Shown: one piece after another, positions 53,409 to 61,171 of the stretch
Layout: the number at the start of each line of letters is the position of its first letter
Position numbering within the stretch: the first letter of the stretch is position 1
From: Chitinolyticbacter meiyuanensis
GTDB taxonomy: Bacteria > Pseudomonadota > Gammaproteobacteria > Burkholderiales > Chitinibacteraceae
Assembly: GCF_008033135.1 (NCBI RefSeq)
Contig: NZ_CP041335.1
Span: forward strand, 2,361,925 to 2,425,924
Reading direction: 5' to 3'
DNA length: 64,000 bases
The notes under the pieces: model-generated
What the model was told of the DNA's origin: nothing
Seen by the model: the letters and a program-made list of their open reading frames with translations, nothing else
The model's database searches: none
Made by a program: the position numbers and the translations under genes

Positions 53409-54344
53409 CTAGAGGCTGGCCTTGAAGAACGGCACGACCTTCGCCATGGCCAGTGCCACCGGCTCGGGCTGGTCATACAAGTCGTAGTGCGACCAGCCTT
53501 CGGCGACGACGATGTGCTTGTCGGTGGACGCAGCACGACTGTAGATCTCCCAACCATCGCGGAAGGCGCCAAAGCCGCCCGGCTTGTCCCCGATCACCAC
53601 CATCAGCGGTTGGGTGAGCAGCACTTCGGCGTGCAGGAAAGCATCCCATCCCATGGCTGCGCCGCTGAACGACATCAACTGGCTGGTCGCGCCATTGGGC
53701 TGCTGGCCACGCTCGGTCTTGTAGTAGTCGGTGGCTTCGAGCACATCGATGTCGGTGATGCCGGCAGCCTTCGCTGCGGCCACGGACTGCGGCAACAGAT
53801 CAGCGACCTTGCGTTCGGCACCTTGAGCCTGTGCCTTGCGCATCTGGGCAATGCCCTGGGCCAGTGCGAGCGGCTTGAACTGGGCAAACCCCTCGCGGAT
53901 CAGGCGGCCGTAGTTGACGCCGGTGATCGACACCAGCGCCTTCAGGCGGTGATCGGTGATGCCTGCGTGGATGGTGTACGCACCGCCACCGCACACGCCT
54001 ATGGCTCCGATGCGTTCGGCATCCACGTAGGGCAGCGATTGCAGGTAATCGACGGCGAAGCGGATGTCGGACACGCGGATGGCCGGGTCTTCGATGAAGC
54101 GCGGCTCGCCGCCGCTGGCGCCCTGGAAGCTGGCGTCATGGACCAGGACGACGAAGCCGGCTTCGGCCAAGCCCTTGGCGTAGATGTTGCCCGCGGTCTG
54201 CTCCTTGCAACTGCCGATGGGGTGGGTGCTGACGATGGCGGGGTACTGCTGCTTCTCGTCGAAGCCCGGCGGCAGGTAGAGGTCGGCGACGGTCTGCCAG
54301 CCCAGGTTCTGGTAGCCGACGGTCTGCAGGGTGATGTTGCTCAT
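53409..54344 (-). CDS. Alpha/beta hydrolase (dienelactone hydrolase-like), copy 1
   Basis: A 311-residue protein from ATG 54344 (MSNITLQTVGYQNLGWQ). The fold is alpha/beta hydrolase with PAIVSTHPIGSCKEQTAGNIY, a nucleophile elbow GAIGVCGGGAYTIHAG (Cys in the usual Ser position of GxSxG, as in dienelactone hydrolases), and a His in AEGWSHYDLYDQPEPVA. Substrate unknown. It is paralogous in layout to the neighbouring hydrolase. The two may have arisen by tandem duplication. Transcribed after copy 2. Confidence 0.83.
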   Translation of the reverse strand: MSNITLQTVGYQNLGWQTVADLYLPPGFDEKQQYPAIVSTHPIGSCKEQTAGNIYAKGLAEAGFVVLVHDASFQGASGGEPRFIEDPAIRVSDIRFAVDYLQSLPYVDAERIGAIGVCGGGAYTIHAGITDHRLKALVSITGVNYGRLIREGFAQFKPLALAQGIAQMRKAQAQGAERKVADLLPQSVAAAKAAGITDIDVLEATDYYKTERGQQPNGATSQLMSFSGAAMGWDAFLHAEVLLTQPLMVVIGDKPGGFGAFRDGWEIYSRAASTDKHIVVAEGWSHYDLYDQPEPVALAMAKVVPFFKASL

Positions 54345-54414
54345 GAGGGAGGCTTCCCGTGTGTCTGGTCGCCAGCGCTTGTCGGGCGAGCGCCGGCAGC
54401 CGTTGATCGGAGGG

Positions 54415-55329
54415 TTACAGCTTGGTGCTGAAGAATGGCGCCAGCTGCGACACGGCTTCATCGACGTACTTAGGCACGTCGTACAGATCCATGTGGTCGG
54501 CGCCTTCGACGACGTGCAGGGTCTTGTCCTTGCTCGCCGCGCGGGCGATCAGGTCATCGCTCATCCACTTGCTGCCGGCGTTGCTGCCCGCCACCGCCAA
54601 TATGGGCTGGGTCAGGAAGGCTTCGGCCTTGAAGTAGGCGTCGTAGGTGATGATCTGCGTGAGGCAGCGCGCCAGCGTGAAACCCGGTGCATTGGGATGC
54701 TCACAACGCGGCGTGTGGTAGTACTCCCAGGCGCCGCGCAGTTCAGCGTTGGGAGCGTCCTCTTCCTTCAGCGGCGCCAGCGGCATAGTGGCCAAGGCGC
54801 TGTTGCCGGCATCGGCGGTGCGCGCCTGCGAGCCGGCTTCGATATACGGCAGCGCGTCGGCGTCCTTCACCGAGCCATCCCAGCCGTTGCGGAACATCTG
54901 GCCGATGTTCACCGCGCTCACCATACCGAGTGCCTTGATCCGGCGGTCGTTGATGGCCGCGTTGGCGCTGTAGCCGGCACCGGCACAAATGCCCATCGTG
55001 CCGATCCTGTCGTTGTCCACATAGGGAAGCGTGGTCAGGTAATCGATGACGGCACTCACGTCTTCGGTGCTGATGTGGGGATTCTCCAGCTGTCGCGGCT
55101 CACCCGTGCTCTCGCCCTGGTACGAGCGATCGAACGCGATCGCGACCAAGCCGTGCTCGGCGAGCTTCTTCGCGTACAGGCCGGCGGTCTGCTCTTTCAC
55201 ACCACCACCGGGGTGCGAGACGACGACGGCTGGGTACCGCTTGCCGTCGTCAAAGTCGGCGGGGACGTGCAGGACGGCAGCCATCGTGATGCCTTGGCCG
55301 TTGAGGTTCTTGAAGCTGACTTTTTTCAC
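54415..55329 (-). CDS. Alpha/beta hydrolase (dienelactone hydrolase-like), copy 2
   Basis: A 304-residue protein. The start is a GTG at 55329 (KKVSFKNLNGQGITMAAVLH) with AGGAG upstream; ATG 55383 in the same frame is possible but gives a non-conserved leader. Features: PAVVVSHPGGGVKEQTAGLYAKK, nucleophile elbow GTMGICAGAGYSANAA (Cys instead of Ser), acid/His in VVEGADHMDLYDVPK. It heads the cluster and reads away from a LysR regulator with 122 bases between, so LysR control is likely. Substrate unknown. Confidence 0.83.
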   Translation of the reverse strand: MKKVSFKNLNGQGITMAAVLHVPADFDDGKRYPAVVVSHPGGGVKEQTAGLYAKKLAEHGLVAIAFDRSYQGESTGEPRQLENPHISTEDVSAVIDYLTTLPYVDNDRIGTMGICAGAGYSANAAINDRRIKALGMVSAVNIGQMFRNGWDGSVKDADALPYIEAGSQARTADAGNSALATMPLAPLKEEDAPNAELRGAWEYYHTPRCEHPNAPGFTLARCLTQIITYDAYFKAEAFLTQPILAVAGSNAGSKWMSDDLIARAASKDKTLHVVEGADHMDLYDVPKYVDEAVSQLAPFFSTKL

Positions 55330-55451
55330 GAGCTTGCTCCTGTTGGAGAGGGGGTGACGGAACCGGTCCGATGTGGATTCCATCGTAGAGAGCGAATTGA
55401 ACCGGATAAACCCGCTTAACAAGACATCAGTGTTTAGGATAACTTCGCAAT

Positions 55452-56372
55452 ATGCCGATCGATCCCGCCCTTCTGCCAGCCCTGGCGTGGTTCAGCCACG
55501 TGGCCCGTCACCGCAGCTTCACCAAGGCCGCCACTGAAATGGAGGTGACCCGCGGGGCGCTGTCACAGCACGTCAAGGCGCTGGAGCAGCATCTGAATGT
55601 GCGGCTGCTGCATCGGACCACACGTGATGTGTCGCTGACCGAAGAAGGCCAGCAGGTCTATGACGTGCTGCAGACCTCCTTGGGCAACATCGAACGGGTT
55701 CTCGCCGCGCTGGGTGAAGCCAACGTCGAACCTTCAGGGCTGATTCGCCTGAACTCGTCCCGCATCGCCACCCGACTGCTGATCGAGCCGCACTTGGGCG
55801 AGTTTCTGGCGCGCTACCCGAAGCTGCGGCTGGAGCTGGTGATGAACGACGGCTTCTCGAACATCGTCGCCGACGGCATGGACGCCGGCCTGCGCCTGGG
55901 GGAGAGCCTGGACGAGCACATGGTGGCCGTACCGGTCACGCCCCCGATTGAAATGGCCGTGGTGGGCTCACCGGGCTATTTCGCGCGGCATGGGATACCC
56001 GAGACACCGGCCGACCTGATGCGACACAACTGCCTGGCTTATCGCTTCACCTCCAGCGGCACGATAGACCGCTGGTCGTTCACCTCACCGGATGCGGAAG
56101 AACGCACGCTGGTGTTCGAGCCCAGCGGCAGTGCCGTGTTCAACGACGACGACAACATGCTCAATGCCGCGCTGCAGGGGGTGGGCCTGATCAAGTATCT
56201 GGATCTCTGCGTTCGCCAGCACCTGACTGATGGCCGGCTGGTGCGGGTATTGGCGCCCTGGTGCCGGCCGTTCCCCGGCTTCTACCTGTATGTCCCGTCG
56301 CGCGCGCAGATGCCGGCCAAGACCCGGGCGCTGATGGACTTCCTGATCGAGCAGCGCGGGCGATTCGGGTAG
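55452..56372 (+). CDS. LysR family transcriptional regulator
   Basis: A 306-residue regulator. N-terminal winged helix: LAWFSHVARHRSFTKAATEMEVTRGALSQHVKALEQHLNVRLLHRTTRDVSLTEEG (in parts), the GcvA-type pattern. A periplasmic-binding-like effector domain follows (FSNIVADGMDAGLRLGESLDEHMVAVPVT, EMAVVGSPGYFARHGIPETP). It is divergent from the hydrolase/NmrA cluster and should control it from the shared 122-base gap. The effector is unknown, perhaps a lactone or quinone substrate of the enzymes. Confidence 0.92.
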   Translation: MPIDPALLPALAWFSHVARHRSFTKAATEMEVTRGALSQHVKALEQHLNVRLLHRTTRDVSLTEEGQQVYDVLQTSLGNIERVLAALGEANVEPSGLIRLNSSRIATRLLIEPHLGEFLARYPKLRLELVMNDGFSNIVADGMDAGLRLGESLDEHMVAVPVTPPIEMAVVGSPGYFARHGIPETPADLMRHNCLAYRFTSSGTIDRWSFTSPDAEERTLVFEPSGSAVFNDDDNMLNAALQGVGLIKYLDLCVRQHLTDGRLVRVLAPWCRPFPGFYLYVPSRAQMPAKTRALMDFLIEQRGRFG

Positions 56373-56490
56373 CAAAAGCACCACGCGGAGGTCACAGGCC
56401 AACGCCATCTGTCAAACACTCCATCCAAAAATACCAATAGCCCCTCCGGGAAAGCAAAAAGCTAACGATTCAATTCAATACATTGCACCC

Positions 56491-56693
56491 TCAGAGAACG
56501 GCATCTATTCGGTGCAGGCCAACAGCCCATTGGACGAGCGCTATGATCGAAAGACATCGACGAACGGGAAAGCCTACTTCACGCTGAAGGCTGCGAACCA
56601 TCAAGTCATCGGCGCCAGCCAGATGTATGCAACAACCCAGTTACGGTAGGTTGGTCTGTCTCAGTCCAGACAAATGGACCGACGAAGACGTAA
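56491..56693 (+). pseudogene. Decayed yegP (DUF1508) gene
   Basis: The reading frame gives SENGIYSVQANSPLDERYDR, then KTSTNGKAYFTLKAANHQVI and GASQMYATTQLR before a TAG at 56647. The match to the second repeat of YegP-family proteins (NGKFYFNLKAANHQIIGSSQMYAT) is clear. After the stop a shifted frame continues SVSVQTNGPTKT, matching the family's C-terminus. The 5' half is missing. The rest of 56373-56881 shows no gene. Confidence 0.7.
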
Positions 56694-56881
56694 ATGACCT
56701 CACATAACTCACCGAACCGGGCTCGGCAGCCATGCTCACACGGACAAAAAGTATAAATTCTTCTGTACCCCTGACTAAGCCCCCTCCGGAAGGCAGCATG
56801 CAACTTCTAGGAACGGCCATTTTTTGACATTAAGTCCAAAACGCCCTTATCCTGAGCTAATTTACTAGCCAGGAGAGACGC

Positions 56882-58678
56882 GTGCAATTCGACATCGACC
56901 GCCTGATCGCCGACTTCGGCGGCCCCGCAGCCCTTGCGGACGCGCTGAATCAGGCCTTCCCCGATGATCCTGTCAGCCGCGCCGCAATCTACAAGTGGCG
57001 CGAGCGCGGCAGCCTGCCGCTCTCGCAGATCGACAAGCTGGCTCGCCTCGCCGCGCGCCAGAATCGCGATTTCAACATTCACAGCTATCGCGTCGGCGAA
57101 GTGCCGACGAACCACACCGGAGCCAGTGCCATGGGCGATCGTTTGTACATTTTCGACACCACCTTGCGCGACGGCGAGCAATCGCCCGGCGCCTCGATGA
57201 CCAAGGAAGAGAAGATCCGCATCGCCCGCCAACTGGAAAAGCTGGGCGTGGACATCATCGAGGCCGGCTTTGCCGCGGCAAGCCCGGGTGATGCCGACGC
57301 GATCCGCGCCATTGCCGAAGTGATCGAAAACAGCACCGTCTGTAGTCTGGCCCGTGCTAACGAGCGCGATGTGCGCGCCGCGGGCGAAGCGATCAAGCCA
57401 GCCAAGCGCGGCCGCATCCATACCTTCATCGCGACCAGCCCGATCCATATGGAGAAGAAGCTGCGCATGAGCCCCGACGAGGTGGTCGAGGCGGCGGTGA
57501 AGGCGGTGAAGATCGCTCGTGAATACACTGACGACGTAGAGTTTTCAGCTGAGGATGCGTCGCGCAGCGATTTTGACTTTCTCACCCGCGTGTTCAGCGC
57601 GGTGATCGAAGCTGGCGCCACCACAATCAACGTGCCTGATACCGTTGGCTATGCCGTACCGCAAAGGACAGAGACTTTTTTTCGTGAGCTCATCTCCAAG
57701 ACCAAGGGGGGCGACCAAGTGATTTGGTCAGCACATTGCCATGACGACCTCGGAATGGCTGTAGCCAACTCACTGGCCGCCATGCTTGGTGGCGCGCGCC
57801 AAGTGGAATGCGCCATCAACGGCCTCGGCGAGCGCGCGGGCAATGCCTCGCTCGAAGAAATCGTGATGGCGGTGAAGACGCGCAAGGATATCTTCGGCGT
57901 GGAAACAGGTATCGACGCCAGCCAGATCGTGCCAACCAGCAAGCTGGTTTCGACCATCACCGGCTATCCGGTGCAGCCGAACAAGGCCATCGTCGGCGCC
58001 AACGCGTTCTCGCACGAATCTGGCATCCACCAGGATGGCGTGCTCAAGCACCGCGAAACCTACGAGATCATGAGCGCCGAATCGGTGGGCTGGTCCGCCA
58101 ACCGGCTTACGCTCGGCAAGCTCTCGGGCCGCAACGCGTTCAAGACGAAATTGCAGGAACTCGGCATTGTGCTCGATACCGACGAAGCGCTGAATGCGGC
58201 CTTTGCCCGCTTCAAGGATTTGGCCGATCGCAAGCGCGAGATCTTCGACGAGGACCTGCACGCGCTGGTGTCGGATGAGATGGTGTCCATCGAGCAGGAA
58301 ACCTACCGCTTGAGCTCGCTCAAGGTGGTGTCGGAAACCGGCGAAGTACCGAGCGCGCAACTGGTAATGGTCGACGACGGCGCGGAGCGCCAAGCCCATG
58401 CCGATGGTGACGGCCCGGTCGATGCCACCTTCAAGGCGATCGAATCGGTGGTGAACAGTGGCGCCGAGCTGCTGCTCTATTCGGTGAATGCGATCACCCA
58501 AGGCACCGACAGCCAGGGCGAAGTGACAGTGCGGCTTTCCAAGGCGGGCCGGGTAGTGAACGGCCAGGGCGCCGATACCGACATCCTGGTCGCCAGCGCC
58601 AAGGCTTATATCTCGGCGCTGAACAAGCTCTCGAACAAGAACACCCGCGTCAATCCACAATTTGGCGAAGTAGCTTAA
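56882..58678 (+). CDS. leuA: 2-isopropylmalate synthase with N-terminal HTH-like extension
   Basis: A 598-residue enzyme for the first committed step of leucine synthesis. Residues about 88-600 are a full Leu[40 protein letters not shown], the [16 protein letters not shown] metal site, [22 protein letters not shown], and the leucine-binding regulatory domain at the C-terminus. Residues 1-80 ([40 protein letters not shown]) form a Cro/YdaS-like helix-turn-helix. The GTG at 56882 has AGGAG at ideal spacing, supporting the long form; ATG 57131 would give a standard-length LeuA. Confidence 0.92.
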   Translation: MQFDIDRLIADFGGPAALADALNQAFPDDPVSRAAIYKWRERGSLPLSQIDKLARLAARQNRDFNIHSYRVGEVPTNHTGASAMGDRLYIFDTTLRDGEQSPGASMTKEEKIRIARQLEKLGVDIIEAGFAAASPGDADAIRAIAEVIENSTVCSLARANERDVRAAGEAIKPAKRGRIHTFIATSPIHMEKKLRMSPDEVVEAAVKAVKIAREYTDDVEFSAEDASRSDFDFLTRVFSAVIEAGATTINVPDTVGYAVPQRTETFFRELISKTKGGDQVIWSAHCHDDLGMAVANSLAAMLGGARQVECAINGLGERAGNASLEEIVMAVKTRKDIFGVETGIDASQIVPTSKLVSTITGYPVQPNKAIVGANAFSHESGIHQDGVLKHRETYEIMSAESVGWSANRLTLGKLSGRNAFKTKLQELGIVLDTDEALNAAFARFKDLADRKREIFDEDLHALVSDEMVSIEQETYRLSSLKVVSETGEVPSAQLVMVDDGAERQAHADGDGPVDATFKAIESVVNSGAELLLYSVNAITQGTDSQGEVTVRLSKAGRVVNGQGADTDILVASAKAYISALNKLSNKNTRVNPQFGEVA

Positions 58679-58779
58679 CTCGACCTGAAGCGCCGTGCCT
58701 TGGGCACCGCGCTCCAGCCCTTAGAAGCAAGCGTACTACTTCACGAATTACGAAGGAGCCCCCATAGCAAGAGACCAGC

Positions 58780-58977
58780 CTTGACTGCTCTCTTGCCAGT
58801 CCTACTCAAGACCTTGCTACTTGGGGCACTACATCCATTTTGCCCCGTCGCTCCATCATGACGGCGAAGGTCGCGAAGCGGGGGCTGCATGTATACCGCG
58901 AGTACAGCGTCAATCCGCCTGAAGGTAAGACGATAGCCACGCTTGAACGCGACGAGGTTTTTGAGAAATTGCGGTAG
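58780..58977 (+). pseudogene. Decayed fragment of the ClC-CBS gene
   Basis: A piece of the ClC gene at 45721-47424, matching from the region LLPALLTTFAAWGTT onward: RRSIMT, AKVAKRGLHVYREYSVNPPEGK, then a jump to DEVFEKLR and TAG 58975-58977, the gene's last residues. The CBS domains are deleted and the 5' part is absent. Nucleotide identity with the intact gene is high, roughly 85-90 % by eye. The other sequence in 58679-59068 shows no gene. Confidence 0.85.
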
Positions 58978-59068
58978 ATCGAGTAACGCTCGGGGAGTCC
59001 TTTACCCTCCTAACGGCATGCACTACCGCGCAGGAGAAACCCTGAACGAAAGCACCCCGAGCTACGCT

Positions 59069-60679
59069 TCATACTTGGTATCTAGCGACGTCCTGCTGCA
59101 GAGAGTCAGCCAGTTGGTTCACGCGATGCGCAGATGTCGCGCCGCCGGCTGCGGCGCTGCTTGTTTGCTCCGACATCTGTGCGATGCGTTCCACCTGCTG
59201 TGCAATTGCGGTGCTGGCAACCCCTTGCTCTCGGATCGCGTTGCTGATTTCGGACACATGAGCTACCACCTGAGACGATGCAGCACGGATTTCCTGGATT
59301 GCATCCCCCGCCACACGGGCCTGGTCGACACCATCTTCGACTTGGGTCACAACCCGTTCCATTGCGCCGACCGCACGGTCGGCCCCTTGTTGAATTGTGC
59401 TCACCGTTTGGGTGATCTCCTGTGTTGAAAGTGAAGTACGCTCGGCTAATTTACGTACTTCATCAGCCACAACAGCAAACCCGCGGCCTTGTTCTCCCGC
59501 GCGGGCCGCTTCAATGGCAGCATTGAGTGCCAATAAATTGGTTTGGTCAGCAATCTCTTTAATCACTACAAGTACTGCTTTGATATCCGCGCTATTACTA
59601 CGCAGTTGCGCCAACTCGTTGGCTGCAGTACGTACGGTATCGGCTATACCATCGATCTCGCGAATGGTTGCCTCTATAATCTCCCCGCCGCGACCGGCCA
59701 ACTGCCCCGATTGCTTGGAGCGTTGATCTGCCTCTTCGGCGCGCTCGGCCACGTGGTTGATGCTGACCGTCATCTGTTCAACACTGGCGGCCATATGGGA
59801 AGCCGAATCACTTGCGACGTCTGCTGCGATCGCTAATTCACGAGTTGCACCCGCCATTTGGTTGGAGGAGCCAGCCAGCTCGACGCTGCTGTCCCTCACA
59901 CCACGCAATGTACGGTGCATTGCTTCGATCAGTCGGTTGAAGCTGTTCATCATACGTCCAATCTCGTCCTGAGAACGAACCGGAACTCGACGAGTAAAAT
60001 CCAGCCGAGCCTCTATTTCACCGATTGTGGTCAACGCAGATAACAATGGCAGTCGGATAGCACGGACAATGAACCATCCCCAGACTGACAAGAGTCCGAT
60101 AAACGCAAGAACAATGAACAAGAATAGCATTTCGGTTTTAAACGCAGCATCGCCCGCCTGCTTCCGCGCATCGTGCGCGAAACGTGTGTTCTCGGCCACC
60201 AACTTATCAAGCGTGCCTTCTGCGTTTCGATAGGCTCCGTAGCTCCCCTCCAAAGCTGTCCGTGCCCCGTCGACATCACCCAGATTGGCTTGCTGCCGCA
60301 CCCCGTTGAACAGAGGCTGATAAACGCTGATTTGTGTCTTTAATTGATCATAGAGCCGCGTATCCTCAGGGCTATGAAGTACTCCTGCATATTCGCTCAG
60401 TGCGCTGTCAAAAGCCCGTTGCTCTGAAGTGATTTCGCTATCGAGCTCTCGATTCCGCTCAGGCGTCGTCGCCTGTAGCTGCACCATGATTTTTGAGCGC
60501 AGCTCCTTGTAGCTCTTATTGATGCTACTGATGATTAGCACGCTTTCCAGTGACTCGTCATTAATGCGCTCAACGGTCTCTTCGATCTGCTTGATTTGAT
60601 AAATGCCAATGCCGCCAATTAAGAGAAGCGCAGTGATGGATAGCGCAATCAACAACCAAAGGCGCTGAACAATACTCAT
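59069..60679 (-). CDS. Methyl-accepting chemotaxis protein (four-helix-bundle sensor)
   Basis: A 536-residue receptor. TM1 is at residues 10-30 ([19 protein letters not shown]), a periplasmic four-helix-bundle sensor (about 35-185) follows, then TM2 ([22 protein letters not shown]), a HAMP domain and a cytoplasmic signalling bundle. The hairpin tip reads [34 protein letters not shown], the universal MCP motif. There is no C-terminal CheR-binding pentapeptide. The ATG at 60679 follows GGAG. It lies alone, divergent from the chitinase; sensing of chitin products is possible but unproved. Confidence 0.95.
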   Translation of the reverse strand: MSIVQRLWLLIALSITALLLIGGIGIYQIKQIEETVERINDESLESVLIISSINKSYKELRSKIMVQLQATTPERNRELDSEITSEQRAFDSALSEYAGVLHSPEDTRLYDQLKTQISVYQPLFNGVRQQANLGDVDGARTALEGSYGAYRNAEGTLDKLVAENTRFAHDARKQAGDAAFKTEMLFLFIVLAFIGLLSVWGWFIVRAIRLPLLSALTTIGEIEARLDFTRRVPVRSQDEIGRMMNSFNRLIEAMHRTLRGVRDSSVELAGSSNQMAGATRELAIAADVASDSASHMAASVEQMTVSINHVAERAEEADQRSKQSGQLAGRGGEIIEATIREIDGIADTVRTAANELAQLRSNSADIKAVLVVIKEIADQTNLLALNAAIEAARAGEQGRGFAVVADEVRKLAERTSLSTQEITQTVSTIQQGADRAVGAMERVVTQVEDGVDQARVAGDAIQEIRAASSQVVAHVSEISNAIREQGVASTAIAQQVERIAQMSEQTSSAAAGGATSAHRVNQLADSLQQDVARYQV

Positions 60680-61171
60680 AAGATCAATCTCCAGGGGCCG
60701 ATCAAGATGCTCAGTGTGTATAGCACATCGTGCTGGCGTCGGACGACTCACGCCATCCGCATAATTGACTTTCTCTTATTTTGAAGGGCCATTGCTTATG
60801 TGCTGAAGGCGCACTGATTTTTGCCGTTCCAAATGGTTCCAGAGGGCCATCTGATGCTACTTAGATAAAATTGTACATCTTGCTCGATGTACCTGATCGC
60901 AGCGTAGGCGAGAATGGCTTTCATTCAGCAATCATTTTGCACTGGTTGTGCTATTTCATCCGAAGCGCGATTGCGAGTACACATTCCCTTGGCAAAGTTC
61001 CGCCACTCGATAGCTTAAAAACCGCCGTCCAACACCTTTCTTTGACACCACTCCGCCCTGGGCAAATGCTGCCCGCGCGCAGGACCGCCTGGGAAATCAA
61101 ATATAAGAACCCTCTAAATAGCGGCCGCGTAGTTGTTCCATTTCAAACAACAGGTTTGGAGTACCCTCGCC
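60680..61171. promoter_or_regulatory. Intergenic region between the chemoreceptor and chitinase genes
   Basis: No gene is supported here. A dyad GTACAT-N8-ATGTAC lies at 60873-60892. On the plus strand a perfect TTGACA (61042-61047) could be the chitinase -35, although its -10 (AAATGC) is poor; TATAAG at about 61100 is an alternative -10. A leader of at least 70 bases precedes the chitinase ATG. Confidence 0.35.

Noticed and set aside
52494..54431. 645-codon plus-strand frame opposite the NmrA-like and hydrolase genes
   Set aside because: It spans two clear minus-strand genes and the gap between them and has no recognisable domain; an antisense shadow of high-GC coding.
58684..58710. Imperfect hairpin after leuA as a terminator
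   Set aside because: The stem has a central mismatch and there is no T-run after it.
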